Origin: Diaporthe sp. PMI_573 | Lineage: Eukaryota > Ascomycota > Sordariomycetes > Diaporthales > Diaporthaceae | Direction of reading: 5' to 3' | Length of the DNA: 64,000 nucleotides | NCBI GenBank assembly: GCA_021399435.1 | Contig: JAJTUP010000044.1 | Span: 434,001-498,000 of the forward strand | Shown here: positions 8,805 to 19,353 of the stretch, piece after piece | Layout of the letters: each line of letters begins with the position of its first letter | How positions within the stretch are numbered: position 1 is the stretch's first letter | Made by a program: the position numbers and the translations under genes | The notes under the pieces: generated by a model | Database searches by the model: none | What the model saw: only the letters and a program-made list of their open reading frames with translations | Told to the model about the DNA's origin: nothing

Positions 8805-11333
8805 TCAACGAACAGCGGTCCGCCTCCTCCCTAGCCGGGTCCGGCGCCCCCGATGGCCCTGGCCCCGAGTCGGACCTGGTCCCGGGCCTGGGCCTGGGTC
8901 ATCGGGCACGGGGGTCCCTACCTGTACCCGTATCTGGTCCTGGCCCTGGCTCTGACCCTGGCCTCGCCGGCGGCGCTGTCTGAGCTCGTCGACGAGCCGG
9001 TTCAAGCTCCGGCCGGCGCGTAAGAGCTCCAGCTCTGCAACGGCCTCCTCCTTGCTCTTACCGGACGCCGTACGGGCCAAGAGCTCGTCCCAGATCACCT
9101 TCCGGCGACAGAACTGCACCCTGACCCTGTTCCCCGGGCGCCAGCGGCTTCCCCACGTCTCTTCCAGCACCCGCACGGCCGGCCGGCCTGCAATCCCTTC
9201 CTCCCACTCCTTCCAGACGTCCCCCACCGTAAAGACCCTAGCTAGGGCTGTAACGACGGGCGTACCTGGTGCCAGAGGCTCTGCGGCCGGGGCCGGGGCC
9301 GGAGCCGTATTGAGATTCAAGGTAGGAGCTGTCGCCGGCGCCGGCGCCACTGCTGGCCCGGCTCCGAAGTAGCCGGTAAAGGTGATAGGCACCTTGCCCT
9401 GGAGGAGGGCATCGAGGCCGCCCTGAATCCCCTCTAGCCGGGCCTCTAGCCGGATGGCGAGCCGCTGGCTATTCTGTAAGAGGGCCTCGCGCGTGCTCTC
9501 TAAGACGCCGCTTAGCTCCGGCAGCGCGCGTTGTACGAGCAGGCTTAACGGCTCCGTAGCCCCTACCGCGTCGGACCGCACGGCGACGGCGAACTCGACC
9601 CACTCGGGCCCGTTAAAAGGGGCGTAGGCGAAAGAAGGGTAGCGACGGGTAGCGGGGCTGTAAGACAGCCAGGTCCTGTAAGAGTACTATGCGCAGGCGC
9701 CGCATCAGCTTAAGGAAGCCATCGGCGGCTAGGTCGTCGTCGTCGAGGCCGCCTTCTGCCCAGCATTGCCGGCGCGCGCGTGCCTCAAAGCGGGGCTCCC
9801 ACTCCTCGATCCACGGCCAGAGCTGCTTTTGTAAGACGTACGGGGGTTCGTGGGCCGCACGCGCGAGGAAGTAGTCCCCCGGGGACGCCGAGAAGCCAGC
9901 GACGATACGCATGAACTGGCGCGGTAGGTGCGTAAGATAGGCCTGGCAGAGCACGCTCTGGTTCCAGCGGCCGGCCTGCGAGATCTGGGCGAGCGACGTG
10001 CCGTGGGTCTCCGCGTCCTGGGCGCCTACCCTGCGCGGGAGGTGTGTCTTCTTCGACGCGATAAGGCCGGCAGCGCCGAAGATACGCCAGGTCTCTTGTA
10101 GCTGCGTCGGGTACGAGAGCTCCTGCTCGCGGTCCCGTCCGACGAGGACCTTGATCCGATACCAGTCCTGACGGCGCCGGAAGGACGGGGGCGGCTCGCC
10201 GGCGACGTGCCAGCGCCAGAAGAAGAGCTGTGCTAGGGCCCCCTGCGTACAGAATAAGGGATCCTTATGCCGGAGGGCGCCCATAAACTCCTTCCTTGCC
10301 GTCTTATTTAGCTTGCCGTCTCGTAAAAGGCTGACGAGGCAGCCACAGGGGGGTCGGGCCTTCCGAAGGCGGATAGTCGAGTAGGTATAGGTCTGCAAGC
10401 TCCATCTTACGGCGGTTCTCCCCTCGTAAGAGGTAGTAGTGGCCGAAGAGGAGGTCGACTCGCGTACGGAGATTTTGCGGCGTATACGCGGCCCCGCTGA
10501 GAAGGAGATCCTGGATCCGGAGCCATTCATCGGGGGAATAGCCGGCCTGGATCCCGTCGGCTCCGCGGTCTTTAAACGAGGCACGGTCGTGCTTCCCCCG
10601 CTGCCGGCCCCGTTGCTCAAGGAAGCCTCGTACGGCGGCGCCCCGGGGGTTCTCCGTATTCGAGTTGCCGTGGGCCACCTGGAGCCGCCAGAGCTCGATA
10701 ACGGCCGCGATATAGGCGTCGAGAGTGCCCCTCATAAGCAGGGGTCCCTCGGTAAGGTCTACTGCAGCCGGCGCAAGGGCCGTGGGTGGCACGTAGCCCT
10801 CGCGGTCGTCCGCGAGCAGCTCGGCGGCCTCGGCCAGGGGAACCTCCAGGGCTTCGGCCAGGCTTTCGGCCTCCGCCAGGGCCGCGGCCTCGAGCTGCTC
10901 CTGTTCGAGCTGTTGCCGTAGCTGTGCGGCCTCGCCTTTGCCCTTACCCCTACCCCGCGCCCGTGGCTTCTTCCGCGGCGGCGCTACGCGTCGTGAGAGA
11001 ATATCCTCTTTGAGCCACGCCGCCAGCTTGTCCGGCGTTACGAGCTCGCCGTCGGGCCAGCTATAGAGCGAGCCGTCTGCTGCAGCCCGGGGTGTATGGC
11101 ACCAGGCCTATAGGTATTCGTCTGTTAGCCGCCTAGGGGGCCCTACTTAAAAAGGGGCGGAAGGGGGGGGGGAAGGGGGGGCCGGCCGGGGGACGCGCCT
11201 TCCACTCCCGCTGCTTCGCCGCGTAACTCCGCGCCGTGTTCGCCGGCTGTTCGTCCTTCTTCGCCTGGAGGCCCGCCCTCCGGGCGGCACGGGCGCGCTC
11301 GTCCGCGGCCGTGTACGAGTCGTCCGCGGCCAT
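8805..11333 (-). pseudogene. Crypton tyrosine recombinase with GCR1_C domain, two frameshifts
   Basis: Reading leftward from ATG at 11333 (MAADDSYTAADERARAARR), exon 1 ends near QREWK at about 11207. An intron with a GCTAAC branch site and CTATAG acceptor joins to AWCHTPRAAADGSLYSWPDG at about 11108. A basic stretch (PPRKKPRARGRGKGKG) and a coiled-coil Glu/Ala/Leu region follow, then the recombinase core: LLFGHYYLLRGENRRKMEL, SKKTHLPRRVGAQ, QISQAGRWNQ and YLTHLPRQFMRIVAGF, which supply the R..H, RW and Y of the CBF3/Ndc10-like recombinase family. The C-terminal FTVGDVWKEWEEGIAGRPAV with WGSRWRPG is a GCR1_C domain. The frame breaks at a C6 run near 10336-10341 and again near 9640-9660. Both could be mutations or assembly errors; otherwise the protein looks whole. 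Confidence 0.75.
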
Positions 11334-11456
11334 CTCGGCCGATCGGGGCCTTCTACGTGGTGTTTTTCTGGGCTGGGTAGGCTGGAGGCCTTGATAAGTC
11401 GAGGGGGACTTATCAAATGCACTTATCAGGCGTCGCGCATACGATTTCACGGGCTG

Positions 11457-11466
11457 CGTTTTGCGG
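11457..11466 (+). repeat. direct repeat flanking Crypton, right
   Basis: CGTTTTGCGG, second copy of the direct repeat at 8455-8464. Confidence 0.5.
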
Positions 11467-11508
11467 GGGATAAGTCGTCACGTGGTCTAAGCGAATTACG
11501 ACGTAATT

Positions 11509-12195
11509 GCGGGCACCATCGATAAGCAAACGTACGACATACACTGGATCGCCGATGCCCTACGGCCTGATACCACTGGTCCGAATTCGAAATTACCGCC
11601 TACCATCTTTGCGCGCGTGCAAGAATATCTGCGGAAACAGTTCGGCAACGATAGCGAGTACCACCGTGCCCTTTCCGAATTCACACATTTCCGAATGCGC
11701 ACAGGCGGCCCAGACGGCTTATTTAATAAGCATAGTGCTGTTTACGACGATGGCTTCAAGCCGGCAATGGCATGGCAGTGCCTCCTCAACCAGGGCTCGA
11801 TTCTGCCTAGAGTGGCAGTCAAGGTAATGAGTACCCTTGCGAACTCTGTGCCCTCAGAACGAAGTTTCTCCGCTATTAGTTTTATACACACGAAAGCTCG
11901 GAATCGCCTTACGCCTATACATGCTGATATGCAGGCATTCATTTTTATGAACGACCGTGTACTGGATCATGTAGAGGCTCAGAAGTATGCTCATAAAAAG
12001 CGCTGGGCAGACCTTGAGGAGAAGGACTGGCTCGACCTCGAAGACTCATATCTCGAGTTATTTGTGAATGCGCGGGGCAGGAAGGTCTGGCATGGCGAGA
12101 TGGCCTCATCCAATGAAGAATTTGAGTGGGAGGGTGTGTTGCAGTCGACGGGTGATATATTGTGTGTTGGCACTGAGGTGGAGTCGGAGGTTTAG
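11509..12195 (+). pseudogene. hAT-like transposase, C-terminal fragment
   Basis: The frame is open from about 11509 (TIDKQTYDIHWIADALRPD), with no start codon in the expected place, and ends at 12195. The block LANSVPSERSFSAISFIHTK with RNRLTPIHADMQAFIFMNDR is the C-terminal hAT dimerisation region; the E of SERSFS is in the position of the catalytic glutamate. This is a different lineage from the BED-finger copies elsewhere, where the motif reads ECERLFS. The upstream three quarters of the protein are absent; the break lies just right of the Crypton element, and no matching part is seen on the other side. Confidence 0.65.
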
Positions 12196-12865
12196 GGCAG
12201 AAACGGTAGAAGGGTAGAATAGTACTGTAAAAACCTGGCTGGTGTCCAAAAAGGAGAAGGGAAATCTTGTATGGTACGTACTTGTATGTACAGCTTCGTA
12301 GTACGTACGGTACTATGGCTAAAATACAGTACGTACGTACGTACGTGTACTGTAAGGTCGCATCACTAGTTTATCTGTCTAAGTCTGAACCAAAACATCT
12401 AGCAAACAAAAGTAGTACACGATAGACTTGAGCCACTCTGAGTCATGTACCTCAGATGAAACATGTTTAGTTGAAACAAAATATCAATGACAAAACGGTG
12501 TTTTCGGGCACAGTGGTCTGAAATATAGAACTGAACAGTTTACACGGTCCTGAAGTCCAGCAAGATGCTCAGCACATCCAACTCGGTGTCATCATGAGTT
12601 GCAAATTGGTCGAGCTTCCAAATTCTTATAATTGAAGACTGTGTAATTAATGGCTTGAAACTTTTACGCGACGCATTTCTCTGGTCGCTTCTTTCCCTTA
12701 AGCATTGCCCTGCCCACTGTGCTGTTTGCCTAGGCCCCGAGACGCCCTATGTAACTCCACTAATTCCATGCCCTGCCGAGCAATTGACCCACTAAACCAA
12801 ACGCTTACCCTATCCTTTTTTTGAACGACATGCTAACCAACAAGCCTCCAGAGGGCCTCCACAAT
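12196..12865. other. gene-free; GTAC-rich repeat
   Basis: Contains a GTAC-rich stretch (12270-12353, with four consecutive GTAC-type units near 12328-12346). The remainder is AT-rich 3' flank of the bHLH gene. No protein or RNA gene recognised. Confidence 0.45.
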
Positions 12866-14482
12866 CTACTGCCACATGGGCCGTTGCGTGTGCCCGCCCC
12901 TTGACGATATGACCAGCATCTCGAACCCCTCTACTCTATTCCTCAATGCCGAGTTCTCCTTGGCCAGCGACCGGTTTTTCTTATCCAGGTGGGCGATGTA
13001 CTCGGTGGCCTTGCTCAGGATGGTAGCCTTGTTGAACTTGTGCGCGGGCGTCACCCCGTCTCGGTCGTACTCCAGGTCCAGGCCGGCCTCGGCCTTGATC
13101 TCGTCCATGATGCTGGCCGAGTTGTTGACGTTGTCGTCGACGTGCTCCAGCCTGTGGACCATGACCCGCAGGGCTGGGATGCTATCCCGCAGGGCGGCGA
13201 TCTTGTCGTTCAGGTTGGTGCGGTATCGCTTCTCGATAATGTTGTGTGCTGCCTTCTTGGGGCCGAAGGCGGGCTTGGAGGTTGTGGTGGAGAGCAACTC
13301 CTCCTTTGTGGACAGTACGGTGTGTCGGCGCTGAGGTAGTGGTGGAGGGCAGGAGGAGCGGGGCGATGAGGGCGAGGATGCTTCTTTATCTGACGAGGAC
13401 TTCCTCTTGAGGTTTGCGCGAGCGGGATACCTCCGTTGCTGGTTTGCCTGTGTAGGCTCTGGGGGCGTAGGGAGGCCTGTAACTGGGGCCTGGGCGGAGA
13501 TTGAAGATTGTTGTTGTGGTGGTGGTGGCATGTCTAGGTTCATCTGAGGGGTCTGGAACAATGGCCTTGTGTCGTTAGCACCCTCACTGCCGAATTGTAC
13601 AACGTCGTCCAGGGCGGGGTTAGAAGCGTCCATGTGATTTAGGTTCCGGCTCATGGCACGAATGCACGACAGGTCCGGGCTGTCAAGAAGCTCGCTCTCG
13701 AGGAAGAAGTCGGAGTCGGGGGACTGCTCAAGCTTGTCCCACGAGGTCCACTCGTCTCCATTGGTAAAAGATGAGGCAAAGGTAGGGAACATGGGAGAGA
13801 CGGGCGATGCAGAACCTGGAGATGGCGCCGAGTCGGTGGTGAGCTCGGCGGCACTCCAGTCCTCTATCGAGCTGTAGCGGGGGAGGCTGTTGAAATTCGT
13901 CTGGGTGTTCTATGTAAGAGGAGGCAAGATGTTAGAGAGCCTGGCCATATCTCACAGCAGTAGAGTTACAAGAGTGAGACGAGGATGATGAATGTTATAG
14001 CAGAGACACATGGTATTCTAAACCAGGGTGGTCATCAATTCAACTCAATCGCCCCTCCGGTGGACAAAAGATCACTATGTGCACCGTGCGAGCGTGCGCG
14101 TGCCATAAAACAGACCGTGCCACCCCTGTTTCAACTCAATCGACGCCCCAGATTGAATTGATGACCACCCTGTTCTAAACAACCAGGGCTTGACAGGCCA
14201 GGGTAGGTACTGCGGGTCCGAAACAGCAGCACGAAAGCATGCTTGAACAGTCCGCTGATGCCAGGAACAGCAGACGATGGGGGAACAATTCAAGCGAGCA
14301 ATAGGCTCGGCCAAGGAGGGGTAGGGCCAAAGAGAGCAAGAGTGGACCATGAGGGTGTCAAACGTCAACATGTCAGTTTTGGCTCCCGAGCCTGCAGTTA
14401 AAGGCTGGGGTTGAGGGTACATGCCGAACAGCAAGGATTCTTGACTGACACCTGATAGGTCTGATATATCGAAATTATCCAT
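12866..14482 (-). CDS. SREBP-like bHLH transcription factor (gene 1)
   Basis: A nuclear DNA-binding regulator. Main exon 13909-12866: an acidic, Pro/Ser-rich N-terminal half (with a QQQ tract and LPTPPEPTQ), then the bHLH. HNIIEKRYRTNLNDKIAALR has the tyrosine in the basic region (EKRYR) that marks the SREBP type, which lets these factors bind both E-box and sterol-element DNA. The loop is long and acidic; helix 2 reads NKATILSKATEYIAHLDKKN and runs into a short leucine zipper. No membrane segments follow, so it is more like the soluble fungal members (SrbB-like or sah-2-like, by family knowledge) than SrbA. The acceptor CTTACATAG is at 13910. The first exon probably starts at ATG 14482 (MDNFDISDLSG); the donor is uncertain, for example GTCAGTCAAG near 14450. 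The intron contains a MITE. Confidence 0.75.
14024..14172. mobile_element. hAT-type MITE, copy 2 (149 bp), in the bHLH intron
   Basis: Same family as 1031-1175, opposite orientation, with terminal inverted repeats CAGGGTGGTCATCAATTCAA. It is flanked by a perfect 8-bp target duplication TTCTAAAC (14016-14023 and 14173-14180), which assigns it to the hAT superfamily. It lies between the first exon and the main exon of the bHLH gene. Confidence 0.9.
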
Positions 14483-15286
14483 TTGATTGGTTGGACCTGT
14501 GGTGGTGAATAGGCCCAGGTGGGGATGATTCGAGCTGGCTAGATACGGCTATGTACTGATAATTCCCGCCCTGGGTGGATGCGGCTTTCTAGAGGCTTCT
14601 GCTGGTACTCGAGCCACGGGATATGGACGACAGGGGGGTGTTTGCTGGAATATGTCGATGTAGATGTCGATGTCGTGTCGATGTTGGATGGTTTGTGCTG
14701 TGGAGGAGATGTTGGGTGATCGGTGCCAACTGGTTGTCCAGGGAGACGGGAAAAGGCGTGATATTGTCTCGGGTGGAGTTTGCTTTGTGAGATGGCGATC
14801 TATTTTGAGGTACTCTGGGTGGGATGATGGGGCTACAAAACCGTGGGTGCACATTAACACGAGCAGAAGCATCCTACATATACCCGAGCTGGTATCGCGG
14901 ATTTCCTGCTGCATGGCCTGCATGGGCATTTTGCCTCGGGCTCTTCCGGCGGAAATGGGAAGGAAAAGATAGCGGGCTTCAACATCTATGAATCGTTTGT
15001 ACGAGCATGAGGGGTGGCGGGCTGGTTGCTGTGCGACATGTGGAGCAGTCAACTTTCGATTTTCGGATTGGCATCATACGAGCGGAAATCATGGGGATGA
15101 CTAGCCGCCACCAGGCCACGCGCCCCAATTCAAGGCCGTATCACCTCCAGCTTGGCGCCAAGACCGCTTCTGACGATTCAGGGGGCGTGCATTGTCGAAT
15201 TAACTGGGTCTAAAGTGCGGTACCTCGTTTTCTGAGGAATCTGTACCATGCCAGAAGTACTAGCATTTATTAGAGTTACATAGACC
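14483..15286. other. upstream region of bHLH gene 1, no gene supported
   Basis: Probable promoter and leader of the minus-strand bHLH gene. Overlapping open frames on both strands carry no recognisable domain. Confidence 0.4.
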
Positions 15287-15430
15287 CAGGGTTGGAAATC
15301 GATCGACTGATCGATTTGATCGATTCGATTAATCGATTCGATTTCGATTTCGATCGATCGATCCAACCTCTCAATCGATCGATATCGTATCGATCAAACC
15401 TCCAATCGATCGATATGATCGTCGATCACC
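15287..15430 (+). repeat. ATCGAT-rich repeat, possible hAT 5' terminus
   Basis: Starts CAGGGTTGGAAATCGATCGA, like a hAT terminal repeat, and continues as dense ATCGAT/GATCGAT palindromic units to about 15430. The style resembles the TTTGATTTGATT subterminal repeats of the hAT ending at 57849. No matching right end was found. Confidence 0.45.
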
Positions 15431-15771
15431 ACGTACTTCGGAGGTCCGGCGACAGATTCGTCGCGTATCATACTATGAGCTGCCATGCGCAACCTACCCG
15501 GGACACGCGTCTACCCTGGCAAGTCGTCAGGGGCCCCAGCTACACGCGACGCGTGGCAGCAGGGAATGACCCAACGTATGAGCTGTCCTCTCTGTCCCGT
15601 GCCATTTGCAATTCCGCCAATGCCTGGCTCATTGGACTCTGTACGCGTCGCAACCAGGAATTATGTCGGGTCTTGGCTTGTCCGAGTAGAGCATATCCAG
15701 GTTCGACCTTATCAGCCTCGCAGCATTCGATTTGACCTCCTCTACACTGTTTGCGGACTCTTCCCATCACT

Positions 15772-16325
15772 ATGGACTCGTTTGATGAGGACATAGAGGC
15801 TGCCTCCTCCACGCCGCCGCCTTCCGAGCCGTCAACTAGTTCAGCCTCAACGAAATATGCACCCATCAGATTTCCAGATTACGAGAAAGAGGAAGAAAGA
15901 CCTGCTGTCTCCGGCTTGGAAGCTACTCGACTCGTCTGTCCGGAGATCTACTCGCGGCCGAACAACGACGGGTATGTCGCCGGCGAGGGCGACAGCCAGA
16001 TCCCACTTCCTGCGAACACAGACGAGGTCGAAGTCGACAGAGACAGTTGCCAGCTGATAGTTGACGCAGTCACGGGCGTCTCGAACGAGCTACGCGACGG
16101 CCTGGTGACGAGCCGGAGGGCGTGCTACTGCCGACGGTGGACTTGCCCTCGGGAGGACCGCTGATCGGGCCGACGTGGATTGATGGGTTGATCCCGGCGA
16201 CCGGTCATAGTTGTTGGGGGATCCATAATGCGCCGGCGACGGGGAAGCTTGTCAGTGAGATGGTTTTGGATGGGAGAGCAATTACTGCGGATATACGCAC
16301 ACTAGATCCGCAGGTAGTCACGTAG
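15772..16325 (+). pseudogene. chimera: possible hAT N-terminus joined to 3' end of a Tda3-like FAD oxidoreductase
   Basis: ATG at 15772 opens [20 protein letters not shown], a Ser/Pro-rich start like fungal hAT transposases. From about 15935 the protein becomes the C-terminal part of a glycine/D-amino-acid-oxidase-fold FAD enzyme of the Tda3-like group: [37 protein letters not shown], then [20 protein letters not shown] and ATGHSCWGIHNAPATGKLVSE, ending TLDPQVVT at 16325. A single-base deletion near 16122 (after RRACY) shifts the frame. The N-terminal Rossmann half with GxGxxG is missing, so no enzyme can be made. The family identity of the 3' half is firm; the hAT origin of the 5' part is inferred. 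Confidence 0.6.
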
Positions 16326-16566
16326 GGATTGATTCCGAACTCTTGAGAATATAGATACATAATCTCGTCTGAATCATTCTCAGTCGTGCAGAACGTGGCT
16401 AAGTGACATATGACGGACTGATCCGGCTATTCCGTCTTGACCCTTTTTCTCTGCGTCAGCTTGTTGACGACACCCTCCTCGTCGCCAACATCATCATGAA
16501 GGTGGCTCCCAAACTGAATCAAGACTACGATACCTGCCAGGCTCACACGACCGTCTCACAAAAGAT

Positions 16567-16949
16567 TCAGCTCTTCTCGCAGTGGCCTGAAACCGTGATC
16601 TTGCTCGTACTCATCAAATCCCCAATATACTTCTGCAGGAACTTGTTGTTGCTATCCAGCTGGTCATGTTCTGCCTTGACGGCATCGATGCGGCTGAAAA
16701 TGAGGTGTAGCGAGTCCTGCAACGCCTTCGCATGCCTACATTCCCAGCAAACCAATACGTTAGCCAGCTATTCGTTATCTTGAAATCTCAACTGTTATAT
16801 TCCCTAAGATAACCACCATCAGACACATGTAACATCCGTGGCGGAATAGAATACAAGCCTCACTAACCTGCTCAGTTCAGTATGGATTTCGCGCCCCAAC
16901 GTCTCAATATCCTCGCTTGTCAAGATAACACATGCAATTTTAGATCCTT
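16567..16949 (-). CDS. SCOC/Slo1-like short coiled-coil protein, partial
   Basis: Minus-strand gene piece of two exons. The main exon (16735-16567) encodes HAKALQDSLHLIFSRIDAVK then DQLDSNNKFLQKYIGDLMST, a leucine-rich coiled coil matching the short coiled-coil (SCOC/Slo1) family, which in other eukaryotes binds Arl-type GTPases at the Golgi. An intron (16867-16736; GTTAGT donor, GCTAAC branch site, GTAG acceptor) joins in phase to an upstream exon, LTSEDIETLGREIHTELSR, open only to about 16949. No start codon is seen in frame, and the residues after the coiled coil end in SGHCEKS. So the gene lacks its 5' part, or a further small exon lies upstream. It may still be functional. Confidence 0.5.
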
Positions 16950-19353
16950 AATGGTAGATGAAGAGAAAACTGCGTGAATTCGTCATCGCTAATCAAACGA
17001 GCGGAGAAGCGTCCATCGACGGATAGCAAGCTCATTCGCCAGCTCACAGCATGTACGGGATAAGGAACAGAAGTGGAGTAGGGATATATCCAATGAGAGG
17101 GGCCTGTAGTCTCCCATGGTCCAACCCATGTGCATCGAGCGATGCATGTCACCTAAGTTGGGTCCACCAGTAGATCAGTGGGGTGGTTCGCGGTATCTTT
17201 CCCCTCTGGTTTGATGGTGATCGATCGATTTCCTCAGGCAGATCCCCTTGGCCCCGGACGGTTTCCTTGGTCACTGATTGGTCATAAGTCACTATAGTAT
17301 CTTACGCACCTTGCATAGGCCCTACTGGATGGGAGGCCTCTTGTAACCAACCAAAAAGAACAGTAGCTCCTAGGCCCCAGAACCCTTGGTTCTCACCTTT
17401 ACCAATGGAGGCGGAACTGAGACCAAGGCCAGCTGAGGCTGCAAGAGCAGATGCAAAGCTGGCCAATGACATCCTACATGGCAGTGATGGTGTTGTCTTC
17501 ATTTTGTCAACTGTCAGGGCCTCCAGCTCGCCAGGCAACGAGGGAGGGCATGTGGTCCCGAGGCGTGGCAAAAGCAAGGCTGCCGGAGTGATATGTTGTA
17601 AAAGGTATGTATCAACGGGGTGGCTGTAGGCGTAGTATTATCATAATGGTGTCTCGTCGGAAGGTATAATTGTACTGAACAGTGACCACATAGGTAGACA
17701 ACTAGGTACAGGTCGTCTAAAGGTAGGGTGAATGTAGTAAATGAAGAGAACAAGGAATACCGAAGCATGCTATTTTCCGTTAGCAGGTCACTGCCGTTAG
17801 CTTAGCTACTGTCAAAAGATTCCCCAAGAAAGACCCAAGTTCCAAGGTAATCAGTGGGACCTTACGGCTCAAGGGAAGTTGGGGGTATGGCATGACTAGT
17901 GTCTACTAGCCCGCACCTGCATGCATAATAGGGACGCTAGGTACTTGAGGTAACCTAATCCCGCGACGCTATCTTCCTCTAATCGGAGTTCTCTCCCGGA
18001 CGCCGGACTAGCCGGTGCTAGGGGCTTCGGAGACGAAGGCCAAGGCTATTTATTGGTCAATGACCTGATTGATGTGGTCAGACCATGTTGCCAAGATGGA
18101 CGCCTCTAGCGGCTTGGGTTCTTACTGATCTTGATATCCTATGTCCAATCTAGCAAAACTGGCAAGTGGTCTGATGGCATTCTTACTTCAATATGGGGCC
18201 ACTGCAGCATCCTAGACGCCACCTCATAGAATCGATTATATAGATCCTGCCCCTAGAAGAGATTTCGGCACCGGTCGAAGTCCTTGGGACTAGATAGTAC
18301 GAATCATACGACAACGGCCTGCATGACATCGCGAGCGACATCGCCAATCACTAGACAATCATCTTGTTTCCACTACTGCCGCCTTGTCTTTTGTCCTAGC
18401 GAATCAGTATGATGCGAAGCGCAAGTCTCAAAGTCTACTACCGGTGAAGAAGGAACCTACTCTCAACGGGGCCGTGAGGCAGATTTGGCTACCGTTGACG
18501 ACAGGCAAGTTGAAAGGGTCAGCTCATCTTTGCATTATTCTCGCAGTCTGTTAACAGCTCAGTCTGGCCCGCCAACTCCGTCCTTCATGGTTGGTCTTCA
18601 CCTAAGTTCGATTGCTGGTGCAGGCAAAGTACTCCCTCTTAGTAATAGCTCGTGGGGGAATCTTGATTCTCATGACCAAAAAGAAGAATAAGATACCAGA
18701 TGAGAGCATGGGTACTCCTGACGGGTGGAGGATGGATAGAAGGTCGGGCGGCATACAGTCGTATTCTCACTAGGGCATCTGCCGCAAGATGGGACAAGCA
18801 AGCTATGTGTCTTGGTTTTATACAGACAGGTATCATATCAAGACAAGAAGCATAGAAATCGAGGTTCACTGTTGACAATGGTTTCACAGTTGGTTTTTCT
18901 TACAAATGTTTTCAGCGGCCAGTGCCGATTGTGTCGATAATGATGCCATTTTTCGCACCGGCCCTGCAATGCAACTCTCCTCGATAAATGTGATGAATTT
19001 GCCATCGGAGTTGGCTCCGTACCCATGAGTTAAGCCAAGTGGATCTGAGGCTCAATTAATGCATACAGGAATGTCCTGTAGCCAAGAGTTAGGGATTCCA
19101 TGGCGATCTCGAGCACTATTACAGGCACTAATACCGGTTTGGAGGGAATAGTTAACTACCTGCAGGACTCGAGTCGCTCTTCCATGCGAAAACGGCTTTC
19201 AAATGTGAATCCCTCCACCAAAAGAGTAAATATAAGAAACTCATACTTGGTCTTGAGTACCCTGCCACACCGGCCAAGCTCGACGCGCCTCTTCGGTCTC
19301 TGACTTAGCTTTACCAAAGGTCTCTATTCTATCCTTTACTGCCTTGTTCCTCT
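16950..19353. other. no gene supported
   Basis: About 2.4 kb with short frames only. One minus-strand frame (17302-17577) has a hydrophobic Ala/Ser/Leu-rich stretch (CRMSLASFASALAASAGLGL), but nothing around it confirms a gene. The right part serves as 3' flank of the second bHLH gene. Confidence 0.35.

Larger units (their letters stand above)
8465..11466 (-). mobile_element. Crypton-type tyrosine recombinase element
   Basis: A GC-rich island of about 3.0 kb, clearly different in composition from its flanks. It carries one long gene on the minus strand with the fungal Crypton layout: basic N-terminal part, tyrosine recombinase core, and C-terminal GCR1_C-like DNA-binding domain. The ends hold a 10-bp direct repeat (8455-8464 and 11457-11466). 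Just inside are inverted matches: GAAATCGTATGCG at 8476-8488 against 11436-11448, and CTGATAAGTG at 8505-8514 against 11420-11429. Further GATAAGT/ACTTATC motifs lie at 8441, 11393, 11408 and 11469. Exact ends are inferred. Confidence 0.65.

Noticed and set aside
8805..11333. Captain recombinase of a Starship
   Set aside because: The recombinase has the Crypton arrangement with GCR1_C and CBF3-like motifs, not the DUF3435 captain layout, and the element is only about 3 kb.
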